Assembly: GCF_000143415.4 (NCBI RefSeq)
Contig: NW_003314320.1
Coordinates: 129,220 to 193,219, forward strand
Direction: 5' to 3'
From: Selaginella moellendorffii
Lineage: Eukaryota > Streptophyta > Lycopodiopsida > Selaginellales > Selaginellaceae
Length of the DNA: 64,000 nt
The notes under the pieces were generated by a model that saw only the letters and a list, made by a program, of their open reading frames with translations, was not told where the DNA came from and searched no databases. Positions 11,360-21,925 of the stretch are shown in pieces; positions within the stretch are counted from its first letter, which is position 1, and every line of letters starts with the position of its first letter. Both the position numbers and the translations under genes were made by a program.

Positions 11360-11859
11360 ATGAGCGCGCGCAGGCCGCCGGAAGAGACAATCTCCAGCTC
11401 CTACATTTTCAAGGTAGCAATTTGACTTAAAAATTTTGGAGCAGCCTTTTACTTGGATTTGTAGGTGCATTACTTGATCGAGAGATGCCTGCTGCTACAT
11501 ATGGATCAAGAAGAAACCATCGAAGCTCTGGCACAAGCGAATGTAGACCCAGCCATTGCTGAAATAGGTACCTCGAAAATCCATGAATAGTTTGATGATA
11601 ATCCTCTTTTCTTTTCTTGTTCTTGCTTGGATCGCTAGTTTGGAATGAGCTCGTCAAGGCCAACACCGAGTTCTTCGCGCACTACTTTCGAGCGAGAGAG
11701 GCCAAGCGCAGCAGCAGCAGACCCGCCGATTCTTCTTCCAGCCGGAGCAGCAGCCCAACACCGTGGAGCTCGAGTTTATCCGTACCAAACTTCTGTAAGG
11801 ATCAAGGCTGCTTTAGTTCGGATACCTCTTCGGAGAAGCTTAGGAAGAATCGCGAATAA
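11360..11859 (+). CDS. Plant-specific TIGR01589-type domain protein
   Basis: A small protein (125 aa) from three exons in phase: 11360-11413, 11465-11567, 11639-11859. Its N-terminal ~55 residues, with HYLIERCLLLHMDQEETIEA followed by ALAQANVDPAIAEIVWNELV and ANTEFFAHYF, match what I know of a plant-only domain (TIGR01589, 'A_thal_3526') of unknown function. The C-terminal third is a Ser/Arg/Lys-rich low-complexity tail. The C terminus is the least certain part because a weak GTAAGG donor lies inside the last exon, but the frame stays open to a stop. The W-box cluster upstream hints at stress-linked WRKY regulation, which is inference. Confidence 0.75.
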
Positions 11860-12251
11860 AGACGATCTTTTTCGCGCTCCAGGCCTATAAAACCGCACGA
11901 ATCCCCGTACCTGCTTGCGAGCATACTTTCCAGAGAGGAAAGAAATTTGTCTTTTGCCTGCATTAAAACGGGTAGAACAAAAAAAGGAAGTCGAATTTAA
12001 GAACCTACTTGGTCCCATTGCAGAGCAAAAACTGGCACATGTTCGAGAACGACTATTGTCCTGCACTCACAAACAAACTCGTGAATCACGAAGCGAAAGT
12101 AGCAATCGGTTCTCTTTTCTGATACTTGTACATGAGATTTACGCTTGGTCTGCAACACCACCATGGTTGTCATCAATATCAGCTTATTGTCACACACCTT
12201 TCGCTTTTTGCTAAATTATTCCAAGAGTCTCTTCGAGTTCTTGATCCCACC
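11860..12251. other. Convergent intergenic stretch
   Basis: About 390 bp between the stops of the TIGR01589-type gene (plus) and OSCP (minus). It presumably holds both 3' UTRs. Open frames here (11915-12214, 12126-12398) are shadows or chance and show no family resemblance. Confidence 0.55.
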
Positions 12252-13356
12252 TCACGCATCCATTTGCGAGAGGGACTCGAGCAAAACCTTCTCGATCTGC
12301 ACTATTCTCTTGCCGATGGACATGTCCACGAGCTTGTCCCCGACCTCCACGATACAGCCCCCTATGATGTCCTCGTTGATCTAAGCCCAAAAAAGTAGCT
12401 AACCGGTAAGAGCGCATTAGCAAGAGGGAATCGCGCATACCTTTGTCTCAATGATCGCAGTTTGTCCAGGCTCTAGCATCGTGTCCACCACATTCTTCTT
12501 TATGTAATCCAAATCGGAGGATGAGGGCTCCTGAAAGAGGAGAGAAACGAAAAACCACGCAAATGTTAATGCCAGCAACCAGGCTTCACTAGTACGTACA
12601 TCTGCTGTGGTAATAAGCGTTCGTATACGCCCCCTGTGAGCGTCCATCACCTCGGCAAACGATTTCGCGATCCTTGGAAAGAGTTTGAACTGGCCATCCT
12701 CAGCTAAGATTGCTGCTCAAACAACCACAATCAGAAAAGACGAGAGAAAAAAAGGCAAACTTACTTAGAAAGTTCATGGTGATCGTATGTAGATTGGAGT
12801 CACCAAAGACTTTCTTCACGGTCTCAATGCGGTCTTCCCTCTTCATGAAGATATCCTCCGCGAAAGCTTGAAACTCGGGGGACTGCGCGACCGCGGCTGC
12901 GATCGCCCGCATTTCAGAGTCCACTTGGTCGGTAGCCTCGGCCCTCACAGCCGTCACATACAAGGAAGCAGCGTAGTTGCCATGAACACCACTCAAGAGT
13001 TTCGGCATCTACAAGAAAGAAAAAAAGAAAAACACCATCCCTTCATGCAAGCCCAAAAGAGAGAGAAAAAAAATCTTCCTTACCTTCACAGGAGGAGGTA
13101 GAGGAGGCAAATCCTCCTTGGCTTTATCAGCGAAATCCCTCGCATCCTAGCAATCGCAACCTACATTAGCTCGAGGAGCGGCAAGAAAGAAAAGGTAGCC
13201 TACCCGGCGAGAGAAAAGGAGTGCCGGACGAACAAGAGGCGATCTGTTGACACTCGCGACCTGCGACAAGAATCGAGTCACTAGAGGCGCTGCTCGCTCC
13301 TCCTGCCGCGCGAGAATCGCCCACGCCCCGCGCAGCGCTCCCGCCGCTCGCCGCAT
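12252..13356 (-). CDS. ATP5: Mitochondrial ATP synthase subunit O (OSCP / delta family)
   Basis: Encodes the oligomycin-sensitivity-conferring subunit that ties F1 to the peripheral stalk of mitochondrial ATP synthase. Six exons fit in phase (transcript order): 13204-13356, 13084-13146, 12765-13008, 12600-12712, 12441-12530, 12252-12380, giving 263 aa. The first ~45 residues are Arg/Ala-rich and acid-free apart from one EE, as in a mitochondrial presequence. The OSCP/delta domain follows: SGVHGNYAASLYVTAVRAEA, then AILAEDGQF, then the conserved C-terminal block IGGCIVEVGDKLVDMSIGKR that anchors the subunit. The start of exon 4 has a GAGCAG tandem acceptor, so one residue may vary. The gene is divergent from the ELF4-like gene with 217 bp between start codons. 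Confidence 0.93.
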
Positions 13357-13573
13357 TGGATCGCTGTAGGTAGAAGAAACCCTAGCTCAGTTCTAGCTAG
13401 GGCAAAGTGAAATATTTCGAGCGGAGACGATGAATCCATGCGCGCCAGTGGTGGTAAGTAGCAAATCTCTCCCCTCTCCCAGCTCCTCCACCGATCTCAC
13501 AATTCGTGCGTGGGATTCTTCCCAGGAATGATCGCGCCTCTCCCAAAATCTCTCGCGAGCGCAAAGATTTTCC
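13357..13573. promoter_or_regulatory. Bidirectional promoter of OSCP and ELF4-like genes
   Basis: Only 217 bp separate the two start codons, so both leaders and core promoters must lie here. AAACCCTA at 13377-13384 is a telo-box; read on minus it is TAGGGTTT, 20 bp before the OSCP ATG. I see no clear TATA element for either gene. Confidence 0.6.
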
Positions 13574-13948
13574 ATGGAAGCCGACGCATCGTCGGCGCCA
13601 GCAAAGGCGCCGCCAGTGGACAGGAAGATGTGGGCGGCGTTCGAGCGGGGATTTAGCCAGGTCCAATTCCTGCTCGATCACAACCGGCTCCTCATCAACG
13701 AGATCAACCAGAACCAGGAATCCAAGGTCCCCGAGAGCCTGTCCAGGAACGTGGTGCTCATCAAGGAGCTCAACAAGAACATCGGCCAGGTCGTGAGCTT
13801 GTACTCCACCATCTCCTCCTCGTTCGTCAAGTCTTTCGAGAATTCGCAAGAGGGCGATTCCATCCCAGCGCCAGGGACCGCGAAAGCCATGGATTCTCCC
13901 GCCGCTGCCGCTGGAGCGGTGGGTCACAAGAGAGTTCGATCGTCATAG
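13574..13948 (+). CDS. ELF4: EARLY FLOWERING 4-like protein (DUF1313)
   Basis: A single-exon, 124-aa protein. Residues ~18-95 match the ELF4 domain: MWAAFERGFSQVQFLLDHNR, LINEINQNQES and LSRNVVLIKELNKNIGQVVS, a two-helix coiled-coil dimer. In Arabidopsis ELF4 binds ELF3 and, with LUX, forms the evening complex that represses clock and growth genes. The C terminus is a Pro/Ala-rich tail ending KRVRSS, which could be a nuclear targeting signal. Lack of introns and size (111 aa in Arabidopsis ELF4) fit the family. Whether it is ELF4 proper or an EFL paralogue cannot be decided from sequence alone. Confidence 0.9.
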   Translation: MEADASSAPAKAPPVDRKMWAAFERGFSQVQFLLDHNRLLINEINQNQESKVPESLSRNVVLIKELNKNIGQVVSLYSTISSSFVKSFENSQEGDSIPAPGTAKAMDSPAAAAGAVGHKRVRSS

Positions 13949-14191
13949 CGAAGCAGCACTCTGGAAGAGCTGTGGAAGGAACTTCTTTGATTCTTTTCCT
14001 CGCTGGGAGGAAGTTTTATACCAAAAGGAAAAGCTATGTTTGTAGCGATGCTGTGGAGTTTAAAAGGTTTTCTTTGTAGCTATAATGATAAGAGGAAAAA
14101 ATCCAACACCAGGAACTTCTACGCCTTCAAGTATAGTTTTCACACAATCCCCAACGAATTCGTTCTTCTCGCCTTGTGATTCCGATTTCTC

Positions 14192-15598
14192 TCAGAGGAA
14201 AACGTCGTTTTGCAAGAGCTGGACGATCTCGTCCTGATTGTTGAGCTTGGCAACGTCCATTGGAGTTTTGCTGTCCATGTTTCTTACAGTCCTATTGGAA
14301 CAAGGAAAAGTTAGTCCAATCCAAGCGCGAAAGAACGAAGAGGCTTTCGAGACACTTACACGGCCGCTCCGTTCTTCAATAGCAGCTCCACGCATTCCTT
14401 CCGGCCGTAGCCACCAGCGTAATGCAATGGAGTGTTGTTGTTCTTGTCCACCGAGTCCACGAACGCCCCAGCCTCGAGAAGAGCTTCCGCGCATTTCAAC
14501 TGGAAAGAGATGACAGATGAGTCGTGGAGGAGGAAATCAACTCAATCTATTTGCTTACCTCTCCGTATCCACAAGCAAAATGAAGTGCTGTTCTCCCTTC
14601 CGAGTCTTTCTCATCCTTGTTTGCACCGTCTGCTAGAAGAACTTTCAACCCCTGGGTATGAAGAGCATGAGAAAAACAAAATTATATAGAGAAAACTCAG
14701 GTACCTCAATGTCGCCAGTGCTAGCGGTGTGATGAAGGGTCAGTTCCTCCTCTTCCTCGCCCTCGGCTTCCGCTTCTTCGACTTCCTCCCTTGGCAAGCC
14801 AAAGTGCTGCGGACCCCCTACTCCCATTGCCCGTCCTAGCTTGTTAAGAACATCGGGATCATTCCAGTACCTGGCAAAAGTTCACATCACAAAAGTCAGT
14901 CACTTGCACGAGTGAGAGAGAATAAGGAAAAGAGGATCGTACTTCATCATAGCTGCTGGGCCTCCTTGCTCGATCTCGTCGAGAACTGGCTTCAAAGCGG
15001 GATCCTCTCTGATTTGCGACATGCGTGCCTCGAGTTGCTCCTTATGAGCTGGATTAGTCATGTTCTGGAGCATTGCTGCCATGGATGGATCCTGGAAAAC
15101 AGAGAAACAAGAGCTTGAGACAATAGAGCTTCCAAACACTACCTGCATGAGAGCATTGCCAAGGCGCTCCGCCATGCTCATGAACTGTGGGTTTTGCATA
15201 ACTTGCTGCATTGCCTGGAAGTATTGATTCGTGTCGAGCTGTGGAACACCGTCTCCGGCGGTCTGGACGCTCTCGGATAGTTGCTGTGCCATGCGATTGA
15301 ATGCCGGATCCTTGGCAATTTGCTCCGCCATGTCTTTGATGCTTGGATCCTGGCAAAAAAAAAGAAAAAGAGTGCAGTTCAAGAAAATTTCTAGCAAAAC
15401 AGTATCTAGAAAGAACTAAAGCTTACATTCAACAAGCTCGTCATCGCCGACATGTCGAAAGCGTTGAAATCCGCCTGCGATGAGGAGGACTCGGATTTCT
15501 TGTCATCCGCGGCCTTTTCTGCGAATCGCAAAGCAATGCCGAGTGAGAAATTGACCTAATCTATGCGCGAAACCCCGACCTGCTGGAGCCGACGCCAT
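14192..15598 (-). CDS. AKR2: Ankyrin repeat protein AKR2 (chloroplast outer-envelope targeting factor)
   Basis: Encodes a cytosolic chaperone that in Arabidopsis (AKR2A/B) binds nascent chloroplast outer-membrane proteins and delivers them to the envelope. Eight exons fit in phase (transcript order): 15580-15598, 15427-15518, 15143-15349, 14943-15091, 14705-14870, 14559-14651, 14360-14499, 14192-14291, giving 321 aa. After a short acidic Ser-rich N terminus come two STI1-type Met/Gln-rich segments ([20 protein letters not shown] and [20 protein letters not shown]), then [20 protein letters not shown], an acidic linker (EEEEEL) and four C-terminal ankyrin repeats (for example [26 protein letters not shown]). 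The order matches AKR2 exactly. The first exon is only 19 nt, with a weak GTCGGG donor. Confidence 0.95.
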
Positions 15599-16142
15599 GG
15601 CGCCGCGATAGAGACGATCCCCGAATTCGTGAGAAACAATCCCCGCCCTGCGAATCGCGCAACCCTAGCACTGCTCTCCCCGACGAAGCGGATAAGCCGG
15701 AGCCTCCAATCAACCCTAGAACAATGAAATCATATTGGGTAAAAGTAGTAAATAAATCTACCAAGAAATGTACCTGGGGTTAAAACTACTCCAAGCTTGC
15801 TGTCACTCACAGCCACACCATGGCCATATCTTATCCCTTCCAAGGAGAGGATATTCGCCTCTTCGTGTCGTGTCACGAGGAAGAAATATGCCAGTTCCAG
15901 CAAATCTATCGATACGTCTTCGTTGCTTGCTTTGACAACGAGGTTCTTTTTTAATTTACAGCTTTTTACTAATTGACTTCTGCCTTTGATAGAAAAGAAT
16001 TAAGAATATTCGGAATTGTTAAAATGTTTACTTGATTTATGTAAACTGCATCAACTAAAGCCAAAAGGACCGTCCTTTGTTTAGCGAACCTTTTGATTGC
16101 TTTACTATAAAGGTAGAACTAAGTTCTAGGGTTTACTTACAC
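15599..16142. other. Intergenic and divergent promoter region
   Basis: About 540 bp between the AKR2 start (minus) and the start of a small plus-strand gene. Motifs resembling a telo-box, AACCCTAG at 15661 and again near 15712, would read CTAGGGTT for AKR2. TAGGGTTT at 16127-16134 lies 8 bp before the small gene's ATG. No other gene is seen. Confidence 0.55.
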
Positions 16143-16367
16143 ATGGAAAAGTCTCCAAGCCAAAAGCAAAAGAAAGAGTGGCGGACGAACGCATATTTCT
16201 ATGCTTCCAAGGGCCAATACGTGAGGGCGATGATCTACGCCGAGCTGCTAGGGCAGCCTCCAGATATGATGGAGATCATGGATCTCATCGCGCCAACCGA
16301 GCCGGACTTCTTCAAGAAGCAGTTCGAGCTATGCAAACACCCCCCGCTACCATATACCTACCCATGA
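16143..16367 (+). CDS. Small hypothetical protein (74 aa)
   Basis: A single-exon frame encoding a charged protein beginning MEKSPSQKQKKEWRTNAYFY, with an aromatic, Met-rich middle and an acidic/Pro end. I do not recognise a family. The ATG at 16143 is preferred over an upstream in-frame ATG at 16077 because a telo-box-like TAGGGTTT ends 8 bp before it, as in several real genes of this window, and a leader motif should not be coding. The frame ends just before a run of 46-bp tandem repeats. It may be a real short gene or a chance frame. Confidence 0.4.
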   Translation: MEKSPSQKQKKEWRTNAYFYASKGQYVRAMIYAELLGQPPDMMEIMDLIAPTEPDFFKKQFELCKHPPLPYTYP

Positions 16368-16369
16368 TT

Positions 16370-16550
16370 AAATCTATCATCCTTTGTAACTTCAAGTATA
16401 GACTATAGTCTGTTTCCAAAATCTATCACCTTCAGCCATGTTATAGTTTGTTTTCAAATCTATCATCCTTTGTACCTTCAACTATGTTATAATTTCTTTT
16501 CAAATCTATCATCCTTTGTACCTTCAGCTATGTTGTAATCCATCATCTTG
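16370..16550. repeat. Four imperfect ~46-bp tandem repeats
   Basis: The phrase AAATCTATCATCCTTTGTA followed by 'ccttca..tatgttataatttctttt' recurs with starts at about 16370, 16419, 16456 and 16502. The second copy is shorter and diverged. The array begins within a few bases of the small protein's stop codon and would lie in its 3' UTR. Confidence 0.75.
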
Positions 16551-16724
16551 TTTTAAAAATATATACTATTCCACGTGGCAAACCATACAGGTGGAAAACG
16601 GTGGCCGGCTCAAGCAGCAAGCGCGCGCAAATTTTCCATCATTGTTCTCCTCCTTTTTTCTTGGGTTCACTCTCTCTCATTCTCAATCTCCATCTCTATT
16701 GTCTTGCAAAAGAGATTTCTAGCC

Positions 16725-18499
16725 ATGGCCTGGGACAATTGGGGAGCTCCTCCGCCAAAGAAGCGCTACTCCAAGAAGGAGCGCTTCCCAGTTCCATGGA
16801 GAAAGGTGGAGATCCCACGCAAGAAGGAGAGGAGGCGGCCCGCTTCGCCGCTGGACGACCACCTGGATCAAGCCAAGGTGAAGAAATACCGCAAGAACAA
16901 GAAGAAGCGGCTCCCGCACGACCCTCCCGTTGTGCCGGGGGAGATCTCGCCATGCAAGCCACTCTCGTATATCGGGTTCTTCCGCCCAAAGTTGGCCAAG
17001 CAAGCGGATGAAGAGGAGGAGCCAAATCCCCAAGGCCAGATCACCATGACCAAGCCTGATGCATTTCTGGATTTCTTCAAACCCCTGCGCTGGATCCGAG
17101 GCTGTCCCGCACCCAGGAGTGTTGTTCATGCTCCAAAGCCGCCGCCGGATCCAAAGCTGGTTCCTCGGGTCAGGAAGAAACGTGTAAGCCTCGATCTTAG
17201 GATTTTACATAAGAATTGATACGTGATCATCCATGCAGAGGAAATATAAGGTTCGTGGCTACAAAGTTAGGCGAGGATGGTATTGCGAGCAAGTCGGATA
17301 CAAGCTCAGGAACACACCTGTTGAGAATTTCCTGTGCTACTCATCCGAGGAGAAGGAGGTTGGAACCTAAATCTTTCTTGTGAGAATGTTTCTAAGGTAA
17401 ACTCTTCTGAAGTTGCTCTCGCGAGATTGTTTGGCTGATTGCTTGCGTTGTTTTTCCCTGGAAAAGCTGGTCGAGAGGATCAAGGAGCGCAAGAGGAGGA
17501 AAGACGAGATCAAGTTTGAAAAGATGTATCGATCGTATTCCAGAGGCGCGGAGTACAAAAAGGGACACATACTGCGGCAAATGGGCGATATGATCGAGCT
17601 GGTTGACGAGAAGCATGTCAAGAAGCTTGGGATCTTGTATGAGAAGTGGAGAATGCAAGTTTTCGAGCCCATACAGAGGCAGATCGAGGACGAGCTGAAT
17701 AGAATGTCTCCGGATTACATCAAGGACAAGCTCAGTAAGAAATCTTAGACTTTCAGTTAATTCATTCATTTGCCAATTTGCAGGATGGTACCAGTATCAA
17801 TACTGTTCGATAGCCAACAAGCAGATGATTTTGCGAGATTTTCCACGTCCAGATTATAATCCTTTCGAGCCCCTGGAGCATACAATTAAGTACAGCCTCA
17901 AGGATGTGGTCGATCCTTGCAAGCATGACATACGAAAGGTTGGTCTCCTTATTAGAATTTTATGGAGTTTTTCTTATTATTTGATATTAATTAAATTTCT
18001 GATCAGGAAAACAATGAGAAGAGATTCATGGGCATTCCCGTGTCCGAGACTCCGGTGACGAGATTTACACTGGGATTGGAACATTATCCAGCATATCACT
18101 TTAGAGGTACTGTTTGGGGACATATTGAAGCCGATGAAGAAGATGGCTCAGAGATCGTCATCAAGCAACCAGAGTACGAGTTTAAGTTTTTAAATCGCAG
18201 ATATGCTCTGATTTGTTTTTTCGTTTTTCAGGAAATATTATTCTCACGATTTGCTCTGGAACCAGAAGTTTGTTGGTCACGATTACGTGAAAGCAGAGTT
18301 CCCACTCGGGCGATATGTAAGTTTTAGTAGAAGTTCTTTCTAACTTCTAATACTTTGCTGCTTCTATCTTTCCCAGATGAATCCTTGCAAGGGAGTGTTG
18401 CCAGAGACACAGAAATTCAGGGAAAAACCTCAGGGTTTAGGCATGGTTTGGGACGTCGAGTGCCAAACTCAACCAAAACTCCGACTGTACTACAACTAA
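16725..18499 (+). CDS. FAM228-like protein (predicted ciliary/sperm-associated)
   Basis: Seven exons fit in phase: 16725-17183, 17239-17358, 17467-17734, 17784-17938, 18007-18173, 18232-18316, 18377-18499, giving 458 aa. The N-terminal ~160 residues are extremely Lys/Arg/Pro-rich (KKRYSKKERFPVPW, KKYRKNKKKR). The middle (residues ~190-310) has an alpha-helical charged region followed by LYEKWRMQVFEPIQRQIEDE, YQYQYCSIANKQMILRDF and DYNPFEP. That order (KW..V..PIQ..IE, then a Y-C-N-K block, then YNPF) is what I recall of animal FAM228A/B, poorly characterised proteins of ciliated tissue. The C-terminal third (HDLLWNQKFVGHDYVKAEFP) is not assigned. There is no membrane segment. The family call is from memory and moderate; the exon structure is firm except for the weak exon-2 donor GTTGGA. 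Confidence 0.6.
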
Positions 18500-18577
18500 A
18501 CTTCGTGTGTCCAAACTTAGTAATCTACTTCCAAAACTGCTGCTTGAATTTATCTATAAGATGAGAATCTCTTTTCT

Positions 18578-20224
18578 TTACAAGGCATACGTTGTGTTAA
18601 GATACTTGATAATCTCCGAGCTTTCAAACATCTCCACACCGGTGTTGGGGTCTTCTAAGAAAGGAACCTGGGAAACAAAAGAGTGATTCCAACACCATTG
18701 TATCGAATTTATGAGTACCTGATAAATTCCAGTCCGTTCCAAGAGATAATTTCGTTTGGGACTTCCACGAGCGGCACTGGACAGTGTAAAGTAGAGACTT
18801 AAAAAAGAGCTCTCGAGAGAAGAAAACACAAACTAGAGACTTACTTGTAGTAAACGTGAGGGAGCTCCAATTCAACCAGCCTTTCTCGTACGATCTTACA
18901 GAAAGGCGAAAGCTGCTCACAAAATCCAGCTTTAAGATATAGCTCTCTCTTTCTTTTTTGAGTTTTCAATTCACCTCGTACGCCCAGATCTTTAGAGGCT
19001 TGTCTGGTTTTCTCGCAGGAACGTATTGGGATCCCTGGTTTGAAAACAAAAACCTGGTTTGTATCGTCAAAGTGAAAGACGTAAAAGTTTACCTTGCCTG
19101 CACGCCCAAGCATTGCTAATCCTGCTGTTAGAGTCTGTTATAATTTGATAGCAAATGAAAAGCCGGTGGAAAAAATATATACACAATACATTACCGTGAA
19201 GAAACCCAGTGACAGCATAAAAGGCACCTTCCCATTCCCTGGAAAAACAATCGACGACAAACTAACAAGTCTATGGTATTTGAAAACAATTTACCGTATT
19301 TATCTACAAGGTACTTGATGATTTCATCCGATTCGTACATTGCAACATCCGTGTTGGGATCTACCTGACGAAAAAACAAAACAAAAACGAGCATTTGATA
19401 GAAAGCTTAAAGTTTGCAAAGCTTACCATGTAAGGGAATTGCTTTTTACCACCAAGTTCGATAGCTTTGGGACGATAGGTTGGACCGTCTTTAGGACAGG
19501 GATAAAACAAGATGTCGAGATCCAGGATCGTAGCAGCTTCTCTGACCTATGAAATCAAACACACTTTTCTTCAGGCCTTTCCAATCGCTTGCAATCTGAG
19601 TTACCTTACGACAAAATGGACAACTAAGGAAAAAAAGAAACCATCAGTAAGCGATGAAAGAACGAAAGAAGAAAAAACGAAAGATTACCCTTCGAATTCA
19701 TAGATTTGTATGGGCTGTTGTGGTCGAGCTCCTAGCACTGCAGTCTCCACGAGCTTCTGTCCTGATTTATTACCAAACTCTCTACAGATTATAAGAAAAA
19801 AAAAAAACTTTTTACCTCCAAAATCAAAGAGCGAGTACTGCGACGGTGGAACTTGCTCCTTGGGAACAAAGGATGCCTTGTAGCTATATCCAAGCATAGA
19901 AAATCAAATTAGAGAGTTTTTTTTTTCTTTCTCATACCCTTGGACGAGAGCTCCTGTTCCCAGACGAAGCGGCACTGCCAAGGAAGCGCCCAATATGTCG
20001 AACATTTTGTCATTCTCCACATGGTATCTCCTTGCCTGAAATTCTTTCTTGACAACGTCGATCGCGGAAGAAGCTTCTTCTTGAATTGCTACTCTGGAAT
20101 CATCCTCGGACGCAGCGGCCACGAATCTGTGCCTGGATCTTCGCGATAATGTAAGACCACTTGGGATTCTGCCACTGCACGATGCCATAGCCATCGCCAT
20201 TGATAAAGATCTTCCTTTTTTCAT
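18578..20224 (-). CDS. Plastid tandem thioredoxin-fold (GST-N) protein, At5g03880-like
   Basis: Twelve short exons fit in phase (transcript order): 19938-20224, 19816-19883, 19689-19761, 19605-19623, 19427-19546, 19295-19364, 19195-19238, 19093-19134, 18975-19034, 18845-18912, 18719-18776, 18578-18667, giving 332 aa. After a Ser/Arg-rich, acid-poor leader that looks like a chloroplast transit peptide come two homologous GST-N/thioredoxin folds. The first has YEFEGCPFCRKVREAATILD and ends VDPNTDVAMYESDEIIKYL; the second has SPFCKIVRERLVELELPHVY and ends LEDPNTGVEMFESSEIIKYL. The first keeps a CPFC redox pair; the second has only the distal Cys (SPFC). This is the architecture of the plant 'thioredoxin family protein' At5g03880, function unknown. 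Exon 4, only 19 nt, encodes the CPFC motif itself. An in-frame ATG 24 nt downstream could be used instead. Confidence 0.85.
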
Positions 20225-20243
20225 TAGAGAAAAACTTATATAT

Positions 20244-21925
20244 CTATGGTTTGTGAAAGTGTGATTTTTCTTTGGCCGAGAGATTCATCGGCTCAAACGT
20301 GAAATTGAGTAGGATCATCGCAAGGATGATCTTCGTCTCGATCATGGCGAAGCTCTGTTCCACGCAAGTTCGCGGCCCCACGGAGAACGGTAAGAACGGC
20401 CTTTGCTGTTGGGCGACGAACCTATTTGGATTGAAGCTCTTGGCATCTTCTCCCCAGAGCTTCTCGCTGTAGTTTGTGACAATCAGAGGCAAGAGTAGCA
20501 GAGTTCCTTTTGGGGTGGCTAGTTCTTTGAGCTTGACCTGGTTGTGGTTGTTTGCGTAGCGATTTAGCAAAGGAACCGGGATCACCATTGTCATCTGGAG
20601 CAAAAGAAAGAAAGAGTTTTACAAAAGAAAAGAGGAATGGAAAAGCTTACGGATTTGAGATTGCCCAGCATCTCCAAAGAGTTTGGAGCGGAGACTTCTC
20701 CACAAACTTCACGAACTTCGTGACGTAGTCGAGTCTGCCATTCGGGATTGAGTGCCAAAAGCAGCATCGTCCACGCTAGTAGAGCTGCCGACGTTTCTTG
20801 GCTAGTGAAAAAGAAAGTCTTGCACTCGTCGATCACGTCCTGCATCGTCACCTGGATTTCCAGCTTCTTACCGTTGTTAAAATCCAAAACTCCTTCGTTT
20901 GCAGCCAGCATCAATCCCAAGAGATCCTTCCCGTATGATCCACTGACACTCGACTCCTTCAATCGGCCACCTGCGTCGATTGGTGGACGTTGGAAGAAAT
21001 CTAATAAGTTTATCAGGAAAGCGAAGAAAACGAAAAGAAAAGAGACAAAAACCGCACCTAAAACCTGGGAGATGAACTTGACCTTGCCACTCCAAGTGAA
21101 TGTATTGCTGCTCGATTTTCTTCTGGAAAACTTCCTTCCCTGCAGTGTAGCTCGTCCCAAAAGCCGTCCGGCACAAAACATCCCGTGTGATGTCTCGGAG
21201 CTTTAACGCAAGATCCACCGGTCCATCGGTGGTCTTCCACTGCTTGAGGTTCTCCTCGACACAAGCTACCATAGCATCGATCATCAACTGAGGGAAAACA
21301 AGAAGGAAAACATTCAGAAGCTGAAGAAACTAAAAGTTTTGAAACCTTGAGCTTCTCGCTGTGGAAAGCCAAAGAGACCATCTCTTATTCATAGTCAGCA
21401 ACGCAATCCCATCTCCAAACAAATCCCTGGCGGCATGCTGGCCGGGTTCTCTGTCAAAGCTCCCACTTTTGTCGCAAAGCACTTCTTTCATCAGCTCTGG
21501 ATCGCTTATCATCAGCCTTGGCTGTGATCCCCGCCAAACGAAAAACGTTTCACCTGTTCAAAGATTCATCGAGCTTCAATCATCACGAACGATTCCACGA
21601 AGACTGGGAAAAGATCGATCTCGTACCGCATGATCTGGACCACGCTGCATAGTAGGGAAGAACTTTCGCCACAACGCCAGCATGATGGTCGTTGCTAATC
21701 TCGCCAGTGGAACTCTTGGCAACTTCTACTGCCATGAGCTCGCGCATTTGATCCAAGTTTCCGAGGAACAAGCGTGGGATCGGTCCCAAGACGCCTTGCT
21801 GCTTGAAAGCCTGGAGGAGGAGCCGAGGCCTCCACAGGAAGTCGTGAGCCCATTGCCAAACACATATCGTTGCCGCCAGAGAGATCCCTGCTGTGACAAC
21901 ATTCCAGATTCGTAGAAACGAAAGA
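20244..21925 (-). pseudogene. Cytochrome P450 pseudogene (CYP72 clan), first copy of a tandem duplication
   Basis: Closely related to the intact P450 at 22646-24469 but broken in many ways. The start codon region is replaced (CATTCCAGATT followed by unrelated sequence at ~21,900). A 19-bp deletion at about 21,380, between direct repeats AGATGGTC, shifts the frame after MNKRW. About 47 bp around the start of the fourth exon, including residues equivalent to TLKQQIDSKLRKIVVN, is gone (~20,960). A 24-bp deletion removes NEALRMYP and with it the essential K-helix ExxR (~20,580). The heme loop reads GPRTCVEQ instead of GPRTCVGQ. A 63-bp in-frame deletion removes 21 residues near the C terminus (~20,290). 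The oxygen-binding I-helix reads TSQETS instead of TGQETS. No functional monooxygenase can result. Confidence 0.93.

Noticed and set aside
10988-11470. 160-codon minus-strand frame upstream of the TIGR01589-type gene
   Set aside because: Overlaps the real first exon in antisense, has no recognisable motif, and its codons show no protein-like pattern.
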